Assembly: GCA_947306185.1 (NCBI GenBank)
Contig: CAMZFU010000035.1
Location: 1-12,449, forward strand
Reading direction: 5' to 3'
Origin: an uncultured Pseudomonadota bacterium
Lineage (GTDB): Bacteria > Pseudomonadota > Alphaproteobacteria > Rs-D84
Length of the DNA: 12,449 bases
In this document: piece by piece, positions 6,868-12,449 of the stretch
Position numbering within the stretch: the first letter of the stretch is position 1
Layout of the letters: every line of letters begins with the position of its first letter
Made by a program: the position numbers and the translations under genes
The notes under the pieces: model-generated
Told to the model about the DNA's origin: nothing
Database searches by the model: none
What the model saw: only the letters and a program-made list of their open reading frames with translations

Positions 6868-7371
6868 ATGGAAATAACTTACAAGAAAATACCACAATCT
6901 GATAAAGAACAAGTGTTATGCTTAATTAACACCGTGATAGGTAGGCTAAATAATCCTGATTTCTTTATTCCATACGAACCATGGGAATACGACAGTATGT
7001 TTGACGAAGAAAACTATGCATATTTGTTTGGGGCCTATGAAGGTGATAAATTGGTTGGAATGATGCAACTTTATGTGTCGCAAGATATGGTTGCCGATTT
7101 AAAACAAGAATTGAACATTGGCGAATTTAATGTTTGCGAACTTGGTGGCGCATTGGTATTGCCAGAATACAGAAGCCGCGGAATCGCAATCGAATTGGGT
7201 TATATGTGTGGTGCCACGGCCCAGGAACGTGGTTTTGACTATGTCGTTGCAACGGCGCACCCTGATAACCGCAGCAGTTGGAAAACCACCGCGCGCGGAT
7301 TGGACTTTGTCAAAGAAACAACTTTGCCCAATGGGTCGGTTCGCAAAATATATATGAAAAAACTGAATTAA
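6868..7371 (+). CDS. GNAT family N-acetyltransferase
   Basis: Transfers the acetyl group of acetyl-CoA to an amine; the substrate is unknown. The product is 167 aa, a single GNAT domain of normal size. Motif A, which binds the CoA pyrophosphate, is VLPEYRSRGIAIEL (97-110), matching the R/Q-x-x-G-x-G/A pattern as RSRGIA. It is followed by the helix GYMCGATAQERGF (111-123), strand YVVATA (125-130) and HPDNRSSWKTTARGLDFV (131-148), the usual N-R-x-S region. The early strand YLFGAYEGDKLVGMMQLYV (52-70) is also typical. ATG 6868 has AGGA 8 nt upstream. The gene is monocistronic and convergent with rsmD; the two stop codons share TTAA and no hairpin separates them. It is not similar enough to RimI for that name. 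Confidence 0.9.
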   Translation: MEITYKKIPQSDKEQVLCLINTVIGRLNNPDFFIPYEPWEYDSMFDEENYAYLFGAYEGDKLVGMMQLYVSQDMVADLKQELNIGEFNVCELGGALVLPEYRSRGIAIELGYMCGATAQERGFDYVVATAHPDNRSSWKTTARGLDFVKETTLPNGSVRKIYMKKLN

Positions 7372-7922
7372 ATTCGGCGTAGAATCAGAAAACGTGCACG
7401 ACCATAAGTTTTATCGCGCAATATTTCCCATTTCGTAATATCGGGAGAATAGGGCACAATCTTTTCAATTTCCTGGACAATAATGGTTCCTGGTTGAACA
7501 ATGGATGCCAATTTATTCACAAAATCTATTCCGACCGTTGCGTTTTCATATGGCGGGTCAATAAATACCAAATTTACATTATTTCCGTATTGTTTCGCTA
7601 CCTTTGGCGCGTCAGCCTTTGTAATACGAATACGATTTGCCGCAATATCAACGGTATTTTTCTTAATTATGGCCAATGATTCATCCGAAATATCGGTGAA
7701 AGTCACCGTTGAATTCGGATAACGGGAAAGGGTCTCGACGCCCATGGCACCACTGCCCCCGAAGGCATCCCACGCGACAATCTTATCACCCGGACCAAAA
7801 ATCCCGGCCAGCATATTAAACACCGCGCCACGCGCCATGTTTTGTGTTGGACGGGCGCAGGCAGGCAGACATAATTTCCGCCCGTGATATGTCCCAGAAA
7901 TAACTTGCAAATTAGAATCCAT
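7368..7922 (-). CDS. rsmD: 16S rRNA (guanine(966)-N(2))-methyltransferase RsmD
   Basis: Methylates G966 of 16S rRNA in the small subunit using S-adenosylmethionine. The product is 184 aa, normal for RsmD. The N-terminal VISGTYHGRKL (7-17) and RPTQNMARGAVFNML (24-38) match the family's VI-G-RGR-L and RPT-R-ALFNIL pattern. The SAM-binding motif I is WDAFGGSGAMGVETLSR (51-67); FTDIS (75-79) holds the ribose-binding acidic residue; the catalytic motif IV is FIDPPYENA (120-128). ATG 7922 is chosen because the family begins only a few residues before VI-G; an in-frame ATG at 7958 would add 12 unrelated residues and overlap tadA. No Shine-Dalgarno precedes the start, and the -10 box lies only 7 nt from it, so the mRNA may be leaderless. 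Confidence 0.93.
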   Translation of the reverse strand: MDSNLQVISGTYHGRKLCLPACARPTQNMARGAVFNMLAGIFGPGDKIVAWDAFGGSGAMGVETLSRYPNSTVTFTDISDESLAIIKKNTVDIAANRIRITKADAPKVAKQYGNNVNLVFIDPPYENATVGIDFVNKLASIVQPGTIIVQEIEKIVPYSPDITKWEILRDKTYGRARFLILRRI

Positions 7923-7931
7923 AGTGATAAT
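7905..7931 (+). promoter_or_regulatory. Candidate tadA promoter overlapping the rsmD start
   Basis: GATAAT (7926-7931) lies 9 nt before ATG 7941, with a weak TTGCAA (7905-7910) 15 nt upstream. An alternative reading is an extended -10, TG-A-TAATTT. It shares bases with the opposing rsmD -10 box. Confidence 0.4.
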
Positions 7932-7958
7932 TTTACAACCATGAATATTATGAAGCAA
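7930..7958 (-). promoter_or_regulatory. Candidate rsmD promoter overlapping the tadA start
   Basis: On the minus strand TTGCTT (7953-7958), a 17-nt spacer, then TAAAAT (7930-7935). The ATG of rsmD follows the -10 box by 7 nt, which would place the transcription start at or next to the start codon. Confidence 0.45.
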
Positions 7959-8396
7959 GTTTTAAATTTGGCGCGGCGTGCCGGCGAAAACGGGGATGTT
8001 CCCATTGGGGCGGTAATTGTGCGTGATGGCAAAATAATTGCGCGTGGTGAAAACCTGGTTCAACGGAAACAGAACCCAACCTTGCATGCGGAAATTGTCG
8101 CAATAAACCGCGCGTGCAAGAAACTTAGACAAAAGTTTTTAGACAATTGTGATATTTACGTTTCATTGGAACCATGTGCAATGTGTGCGACTGCAATATC
8201 ATTTGCCCGTATTCGTAATATATACTTTGCCGCAACAGACGAAAAGGGCGGGGGTATAACATCAAATGCGCGTATTTTTGATACAGATAAACACCTGTGG
8301 CATCCAAATATAGTGCGATTGCCAGAATATGCGGATGAATCCGCCAAGTTGTTGCGAGATTTCTTTGTTAAACGTCGTGAACCCCAAAATGCATAA
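7941..8396 (+). CDS. tadA: tRNA-specific adenosine deaminase TadA
   Basis: Deaminates the wobble adenosine (A34) of tRNA-Arg(ACG) to inosine, allowing one tRNA to read several arginine codons. The product is 151 aa, typical for TadA. The zinc-dependent deaminase signature is complete: H49-A-E51 supplies a zinc ligand and the catalytic glutamate, and PCAMC (78-82) supplies the two cysteine ligands C79 and C82. DVPIGAVIV (19-27), NPTLHAEIVAIN (45-56) and the TDEKGGGITS (99-108) loop fit TadA. ATG 7941 is used; ATG 7950 is also possible. Earlier in-frame starts would run back into rsmD. No Shine-Dalgarno is visible. A generic cytidine or guanine deaminase is less likely given EPCAMCATA and the length. 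Confidence 0.92.
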   Translation: MNIMKQVLNLARRAGENGDVPIGAVIVRDGKIIARGENLVQRKQNPTLHAEIVAINRACKKLRQKFLDNCDIYVSLEPCAMCATAISFARIRNIYFAATDEKGGGITSNARIFDTDKHLWHPNIVRLPEYADESAKLLRDFFVKRREPQNA

Positions 8397-8420
8397 TTAG
8401 GCAATTTTCTTAAAATACAT

Positions 8421-8448
8421 TTGACAACGTATAATATATGTCTATAAT
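8421..8448 (+). promoter_or_regulatory. Consensus sigma-70 promoter of the three-gene operon
   Basis: A perfect TTGACA (8421-8426) and a perfect TATAAT (8443-8448) are separated by 16 nt; a second TATAAT sits at 8430-8435. Transcription would start near 8455, giving a leader of about 23 nt with AAAAGGA 7 nt before ATG 8478. It is the best-matching promoter in the window. Confidence 0.75.
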
Positions 8449-8477
8449 TTGCGCATAACAGACAAAAGGAATATATA

Positions 8478-9053
8478 ATGACAGGATTCAAGAAAATCTG
8501 TATTGTCACAAATGTACAACGTAAGAATAATACCGAGATATTAACATTGATGCCAGTTTATGAAACCAGACACAAATTTACAATTACGGTTCCAATGCAT
8601 GATGAAAGTATTTTTGATGGACAACCCGACCTTGTTGGGGAAGTTTCAGGATATTACAAGGGACAAATAATTAATCTTGATAAAAATGGTAAAATCACTG
8701 ATAATGTTTATTATAACACAAAATCTACAACTTATGAAATAGTCACTGTAACCTGTGCCGAGGTAATTGAGAAACCAGATGAAACGTCTATCAACGGAAT
8801 GCCGACCGTTTCTATGGAACCCAAATATAGTAAAAAAATCACATTAAAAGGTCCAGATTTAACAAGACGAACAATATGGGTAGAATCAGATAACGTACAT
8901 TATGACACGGACCGTTTTGATACTGTTTTGGTCAGTTGGTCGAATTCTTTTGATTGCAAAATTATCCGTAATTTTACCCTGGAAGAAAAACTGGCAAAAT
9001 TGTACCAAGAAAAGCCATTGGTTAAGATAATGCATTTAGGGCAAAGCAAATAA
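8478..9053 (+). CDS. Hypothetical protein, first gene of a three-gene paralogous operon
   Basis: The product is 191 aa, with no signal peptide or membrane span and no family I recognise. It looks beta-rich. The C-terminal part, from KKITLKGPD (119) through RRTIWVESDN (130-139) and FDTVLVSWSNS (147-157) to CKIIRNFTLEEKLAKLY (160-176), lines up with the C-terminal modules of the next two genes: strand, acidic turn, strand, then K/R-I-hydrophobic-x-N-x-T and a helix. The first half (YETRHKFTITVPMHDES, then KGQIINLDKNGKI) may be a weaker copy of the same module. A strong ribosome-binding site (AAAAGGA, 7 nt) and a consensus promoter precede it. The gene ends 9 bp before the next. Cytoplasmic location is inferred. 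Confidence 0.8.
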   Translation: MTGFKKICIVTNVQRKNNTEILTLMPVYETRHKFTITVPMHDESIFDGQPDLVGEVSGYYKGQIINLDKNGKITDNVYYNTKSTTYEIVTVTCAEVIEKPDETSINGMPTVSMEPKYSKKITLKGPDLTRRTIWVESDNVHYDTDRFDTVLVSWSNSFDCKIIRNFTLEEKLAKLYQEKPLVKIMHLGQSK

Positions 9054-9062
9054 GATTTTATC

Positions 9063-9902
9063 ATGATACGCAATAATTGGATCATAACAGACAAAGATTC
9101 TATCCGTGGTGTAAAGGGATTTTTTCGCTATACTATTATGCCTGTGGATGCGGAATCGGACAGTTGTCTTGACGAAGACGACCAGGCATACAGCGAATGC
9201 ATAAATTCAAAACGAAATCTTGCTATTGGCACCTATACAAATGATGAGTTAACACCATTGCAAGAACTTTATAATTTACGTAAGGCAAATACAGACATTG
9301 CCACCATAGAATACACACAAATTAATATACACACAATGGACGCAGTTAGACTGGCCGTTTTTGGACGTCAATTTGGAGAGTTTTATTTTTTAATGGATCC
9401 TGAACATATGCCACTTAAGATACGACGTGGCGATCACATTATGATAGAGCGTACGTACGACACATCAAATATTCGCGAAATACATGATCCTTGTGATGAG
9501 GATGATGACGAGGATGATGAAACGCCAACAGAACGTCCCCCCGTGGTAGGAGTTCCAATATTTCATCCTTTATATAATATAACAACCAAACAAAAATCTA
9601 AATATTTTGTAAGCATGGAAGAAATGCCCGAAGATTGGGATAATGTGGTGGTATTAGATAAATCCCCTACAGAAAGTATGAACTATAATATATGTAAATA
9701 TTTATTAATACACAGCAGAAAATTCAGACGTCATATCAGTTTTTGTGTTGAAGAATATACCCCAGAATTTCGTGCAAAGGCCGGCGACAAAATATTATTA
9801 GAAAAATATTGGAACAAAAATACCGAACGTAATGAATACAGAATCTTGTCCAATTTGACAATTGATTCTATGCGTAATAAATTCTTAATAAACACCAAGT
9901 AA
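9063..9902 (+). CDS. Hypothetical protein, second gene of a three-gene paralogous operon
   Basis: The product is 279 aa, the longest of the three, and not recognised. Two beta-rich halves each contain a GD turn: IRRGDHIMIERTYD (120-133) and KAGDKILLEKYW (239-250). The second leads into EYRILSNLTIDSMRNKF (258-274), equivalent to FEILDNKSINDVMSKY of the third gene. The N-terminal NNWIITDKD (4-12) matches NKWIIVDKK of that gene. The halves are joined by an acidic Asp/Glu run, CDEDDDEDDETP (144-155), which the third protein lacks. There is no signal peptide or membrane span. Only weak ribosome-binding bases (AAGA) precede ATG 9063, and with a 9-bp gap translation probably depends on coupling to the first gene. 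Confidence 0.8.
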   Translation: MIRNNWIITDKDSIRGVKGFFRYTIMPVDAESDSCLDEDDQAYSECINSKRNLAIGTYTNDELTPLQELYNLRKANTDIATIEYTQINIHTMDAVRLAVFGRQFGEFYFLMDPEHMPLKIRRGDHIMIERTYDTSNIREIHDPCDEDDDEDDETPTERPPVVGVPIFHPLYNITTKQKSKYFVSMEEMPEDWDNVVVLDKSPTESMNYNICKYLLIHSRKFRRHISFCVEEYTPEFRAKAGDKILLEKYWNKNTERNEYRILSNLTIDSMRNKFLINTK

Positions 9903-9906
9903 AAAC

Positions 9907-10614
9907 ATGCTAACCAATAAATGGATTATTGTTGACAAGAAAGTGGAACAGGCCGAACACCCGTACCAGTATACTCTAATTTTTGTTGGTGAACCAAATT
10001 GTCTTAAAACAAGCATTATCAGGACAAAATTAGACTTGCAGGTTGGTGCATTGATTAAAAAGGATTCCACCCACATACAACCCCTAGAAAATCTATATAA
10101 TGACAAACATACCAAAATGGCCCGGATTGAATTGGCCACATGTCGTGATTTCTATAAAAATGAATCTATAAAAGTTACTTTGTTTGGTGTGGAATATGGT
10201 ATCTTCGAAGGTGTCGTACACAATCCGCTATCAAATCTAAAATTAACCCGTGGGGATATTATAACAACCGCCCTGTGGAAAAATCCCGACAATTCAGTTG
10301 AATTACATATTGTCAAAAACCTAACCCAAAAAATGCAATATATTTATGACGAAAAAGCAAAATATACGCAAGAAATGGTCGTTTTGGATGCAGACAGGGC
10401 GGGAACATTTGATGGCGTTTCGTCATACAAACATTTATTGGTTAATTCGCATTCCGGTCATTATTCCATAATTGTTCCATCAACCAGCAGTTTCTTTTCT
10501 GTTCATGAAAAAGACGAAGTGTTGGTATTGGACAACGAGCACGACAATTGGTTTGAAATATTGGATAACAAATCAATCAATGATGTGATGAGCAAATATG
10601 TAAGACAAAAATAA
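9907..10614 (+). CDS. Hypothetical protein, third gene of a three-gene paralogous operon
   Basis: The product is 235 aa and not recognised, but is a paralog of the second gene along its whole length. Shared features are NKWIIVDKK (4-12), QPLENLYNDKHTKMARIE against TPLQELYNLRKANTDIATIE, VTLFGVEYGIF (90-100) against LAVFGRQFGEF, LKLTRGDIIT (111-120) against LKIRRGDHIM, MVVLDADRAG against VVVLDKSPTE, SYKHLLVNSHSG (173-184) against CKYLLIHSRKF, and FEILDNKSINDVMSKY (216-231). It lacks the acidic linker. There is no signal peptide or membrane span. It begins 4 bp after the preceding stop with no clear ribosome-binding site, so coupling is likely. Its TAA stop (10612-10614) lies inside the stem of the terminator. 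Confidence 0.8.
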   Translation: MLTNKWIIVDKKVEQAEHPYQYTLIFVGEPNCLKTSIIRTKLDLQVGALIKKDSTHIQPLENLYNDKHTKMARIELATCRDFYKNESIKVTLFGVEYGIFEGVVHNPLSNLKLTRGDIITTALWKNPDNSVELHIVKNLTQKMQYIYDEKAKYTQEMVVLDADRAGTFDGVSSYKHLLVNSHSGHYSIIVPSTSSFFSVHEKDEVLVLDNEHDNWFEILDNKSINDVMSKYVRQK

Positions 10615-10638
10615 ATCCCGCATTTGCGGGATTTATTT
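10609..10638. terminator. Bidirectional terminator between the three-gene operon and gpmI
   Basis: AAATAAATCCCGCA (10609-10622) pairs with TGCGGGATTTATTT (10625-10638), a perfect 14-bp stem with a 2-nt centre. The AT-rich flanks give T-rich 3' arms on both strands (TTTATTTGCTT on plus, TTTATTTTTGTCTT on minus). The upstream operon's stop codon is inside the stem, and the gpmI stop is 2 nt away on the other side. Confidence 0.85.
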
Positions 10639-10640
10639 GC

Positions 10641-12113
10641 TTATACTAACGGCTTTCCTGTCATATCTTTTGGTTGTTTTATACCAAGCATTTTCAATAT
10701 AGTTGGGGCCACATCAGAAAGACCACCGTTTTTAATCTTTTTATATACCGGATTAGACACCATAATCGCACGCACTTTGTTATTGGTATGCGCGGTCCAT
10801 GGTGTATTATTTTTATCGTCCCACATGGTTTCGGCATTACCATGATCGGCAATAATAAGCATTTCGCCCCCCAGTTTCAATACCGCTGGTACAATTTGGG
10901 CCAACTGCGTATCCAATGTTTCCATTGCTTTAATTGTTGCCGCCTCGTTACCGGTATGCCCAACCATATCGCCGTTTGCAAAATTCATCAACACCGCATC
11001 GAACTTGCCCAGGCGCGGTAACAATGCCGCCGTTATTTCTGGTGCGGACATTTCTGGTTTCATATCAAATGTCGCAACCGCCGGGGAATCTATCAGCACC
11101 TTTTCTTCGTTTGCAAAATCAATCGTGCGTTCCGCATCCATGAAATAGGTCACGTGATTATATTTTTCAGTCTCGGCAATACGTAACTGGGAAAGACCGG
11201 CCCTCGCGATAACATCGCCAAGTGTATTATTTACCGGAATATCCGACAGAAGTGCAGGGCATTTTTCATTCAAACCTTCTCCATATTGTGAAAAGCAGAG
11301 CATGTGTGCCCCAGTATCCAACATTGCGCGTACAATTTGACGGGCGCGATCACTGCGATAATTACCAAATATAAATCCATCTTTCTTGGTAATTGGCATT
11401 GGGGTTATCACAATCGGCTTAAAGAATTCATCTGTCTCACCATTGGCATAAGATTCTTTTATGGCATCTTCGATTGTCAACGCGGTCAATTCAGATTTTG
11501 CACGGGCCAACGCATTAAATGCCAATTCGGTGCGGTCCATATTCTTGTTACGGTCCATTGTCCAATACCGCCCCGATAGCGTTCCAAAGAACGCATGGCC
11601 ATTTGCAAAATATGGTGCCAGCATGCGTTTAATCGTGCGAACATACTTCATTGCGGATTTCGGTGGCGTGTCGCGTCCATCACCAATAAAGTGAATACAA
11701 ACGCGCAGGCCCGCATCCAACACATATTTTGCGATTTTCATTTCATCCCTAACATCCGAATGTACGCGTCCATCAGACATTAAACCTGCGAAATGTACAA
11801 TGCCACCATCATGTTTTACGGCCTTGATGAAATCATTTAATGGCTTATTTTTGGCCCAATCTTCACGCGCGAACCGCAACAGATATTGCATAACAACACG
11901 GCCGGCACCGATACAGATATGTCCGACCTCGGAATTACCCATTAAATTACCCGGTAACCCAACGGCGGTACCACTGGCGCGCAAAAACGAATTAGGATAT
12001 TTCTTGATTAATTTGTTAAAGAACGGCATTTTTGCCAATTGAACGGCATTATGTTTGCGTTCTTCGCGATACCCAACACCGTCCAAAATACATAAAACTA
12101 CTGGTTTTCCCAT
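10641..12113 (-). CDS. gpmI: 2,3-bisphosphoglycerate-independent phosphoglycerate mutase
   Basis: Interconverts 3- and 2-phosphoglycerate in glycolysis and gluconeogenesis; a cytoplasmic Mn-dependent enzyme of the alkaline phosphatase superfamily. The product is 490 aa, slightly shorter than the usual 510-515. Metal and catalytic residues are visible: D11 in CILDGVGY, the phosphorylated serine S61 in MGNSEVGH (58-65), VHSD (117-120), GDGRDTPP (144-151), RSDRARQ (253-259), NGDMVGHTGN (380-389), IADHGNAE (421-428) and TAHTN (440-444). NGDMVGH has Gly where most family members have Pro, and the VTYFMDAERTIDFANEE region (321-337) differs from the usual FFFNGG-E-PF. Neither change touches a known ligand. 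GGAG lies 7 nt before ATG 12113. The gene ends at the shared bidirectional terminator. Confidence 0.97.
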   Translation of the reverse strand: MGKPVVLCILDGVGYREERKHNAVQLAKMPFFNKLIKKYPNSFLRASGTAVGLPGNLMGNSEVGHICIGAGRVVMQYLLRFAREDWAKNKPLNDFIKAVKHDGGIVHFAGLMSDGRVHSDVRDEMKIAKYVLDAGLRVCIHFIGDGRDTPPKSAMKYVRTIKRMLAPYFANGHAFFGTLSGRYWTMDRNKNMDRTELAFNALARAKSELTALTIEDAIKESYANGETDEFFKPIVITPMPITKKDGFIFGNYRSDRARQIVRAMLDTGAHMLCFSQYGEGLNEKCPALLSDIPVNNTLGDVIARAGLSQLRIAETEKYNHVTYFMDAERTIDFANEEKVLIDSPAVATFDMKPEMSAPEITAALLPRLGKFDAVLMNFANGDMVGHTGNEAATIKAMETLDTQLAQIVPAVLKLGGEMLIIADHGNAETMWDDKNNTPWTAHTNNKVRAIMVSNPVYKKIKNGGLSDVAPTILKMLGIKQPKDMTGKPLV

Positions 12114-12170
12114 TTCTTTTCTCCATTTTTATATCTATGTTGCACAAAAGATAACACATGGCTTTTTTAA

Positions 12171-12199
12171 TTGCAAAGCAAAAAGAAAAATAGTATAAA
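12171..12199 (+). promoter_or_regulatory. Promoter of the XRE-family regulator gene
   Basis: TTGCAA (12171-12176), a 17-nt spacer, then TATAAA (12194-12199). TTGCAA is its own reverse complement, so it could also serve as a -35 box towards gpmI, although the -10 in that direction (TTATCT, 12149-12154) is poor. No convincing gpmI promoter was found. Confidence 0.55.
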
Positions 12200-12207
12200 A
12201 TCTGTGT

Positions 12208-12221
12208 AGGACGAGCGTCCT
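12208..12221. promoter_or_regulatory. Palindrome at the predicted start of the regulator transcript (possible operator)
   Basis: AGGACG (12208-12213) and CGTCCT (12216-12221) are perfect inverted half-sites around AG. The site begins 9 nt after the -10 box, about at the transcription start, where a bound repressor would block its own gene. It could instead be a short RNA hairpin. Confidence 0.4.
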
Positions 12222-12246
12222 TGAAAAGTTACAAAAGGGGAAAAAC

Positions 12247-12449
12247 ATGGCGGATAAAAGGGTTACATCCAATGCGATAGACCAACATATTGGACGGCGA
12301 TTGCAATTACGGCGCACAATGATGGGAATGTCATTAAAAGATTTGGCGCACGAATGCGGGGTTACATTTCAACAGGTACAAAAATACGAAAGCGCCGACA
12401 ATCGCATATCTGCATCGCGTCTGTTTGAAATAGGGCGCGCATTACAAAC
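12247..12449 (+). CDS. XRE-family helix-turn-helix transcriptional regulator (3' end beyond window)
   Basis: The first 67 codons are visible and the frame is open at the edge. Residues 14-66 form a lambda-repressor-like HTH: HIGRRLQLRRTMMGMSLKDL (14-33), then HECGVTFQQVQKYESADNRI with recognition helix TFQQVQKYE (40-48), then SASRLFEIGRAL. The FQQVQKYE ... NRISASRL combination is common in alphaproteobacterial regulators of this family, often about 130-200 aa long with a variable C-terminal part. AGGGG lies 6 nt before ATG 12247. The gene diverges from gpmI. The palindrome at 12208-12221 suggests autoregulation. Targets cannot be told from this window. Confidence 0.9.
   Translation, partial: MADKRVTSNAIDQHIGRRLQLRRTMMGMSLKDLAHECGVTFQQVQKYESADNRISASRLFEIGRALQ

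Noticed and set aside
7884..7940. Longer tadA beginning at ATG 7884
   Set aside because: The extra 19 residues do not resemble TadA and are antisense to the start of rsmD; TadA proteins begin close to the MNIMKQ segment.
12128..12133. TATAAA just upstream of gpmI as its -10 box
   Set aside because: Transcription from it would begin inside the Shine-Dalgarno sequence and there is no -35 box at a usable distance.
12135..12317. 60-codon minus-strand frame at the right end
   Set aside because: It is antisense to the XRE-family regulator and crosses its promoter; no ribosome-binding site or family resemblance.

Overview
The window reads as a chromosomal piece of an AT-leaning alphaproteobacterium, most likely an uncultured host- or gut-associated one. 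The partial regulator at the right edge carries the FQQVQKYE ... NRISASRL signature common in alphaproteobacterial XRE-type repressors. The promoter of dnaK has a CTTGAAA -35 box like RpoH promoters. The large secreted protein at the left edge combines BspA-like leucine-rich repeats with InlB-type B-repeats, a mixture typical of gut bacteria. The taxonomic placement is inference.

Layout. Positions 1-2896 (minus) hold a secreted modular surface protein that runs off the left edge. Next come dnaK (3148-5049, minus), an unrecognised protein with two hydrophobic segments (5223-5936, minus) and the gene for ribosomal protein L25 (6050-6673, minus). Each of the last three has its own promoter and ends in its own hairpin terminator. 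A divergent promoter region at about 6700-6860 leads to a GNAT acetyltransferase (6868-7371, plus), whose stop codon overlaps that of the convergent rsmD (7368-7922, minus). rsmD and tadA (7941-8396, plus) diverge from an 18-bp gap in which their -10 boxes overlap; neither has a Shine-Dalgarno sequence, so both may be leaderless.

Positions 8478-10614 (plus) hold three tandem genes of unknown function. They are spaced 9 and 4 bp apart, follow a promoter with two perfect consensus hexamers, and end in a 14-bp bidirectional hairpin shared with gpmI (10641-12113, minus). By eye the three products are divergent relatives: each ends in the same type of beta-rich module, and each appears to be built from two copies of it. 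This operon is the best candidate for something undescribed. A partial XRE-family regulator (12247 onward, plus) with a palindrome near its predicted transcription start closes the window.

Most identifiable genes are housekeeping: protein folding, ribosome assembly and modification, tRNA editing, glycolysis. The accessory content is the surface protein, the two-segment hydrophobic protein and the three-gene operon. I saw no rRNA, tRNA, CRISPR array, transposase or integrase. No stretch longer than 300 bases lacks a gene; the longest gap is 2897-3147, which holds a promoter, a small hairpin and the dnaK terminator.
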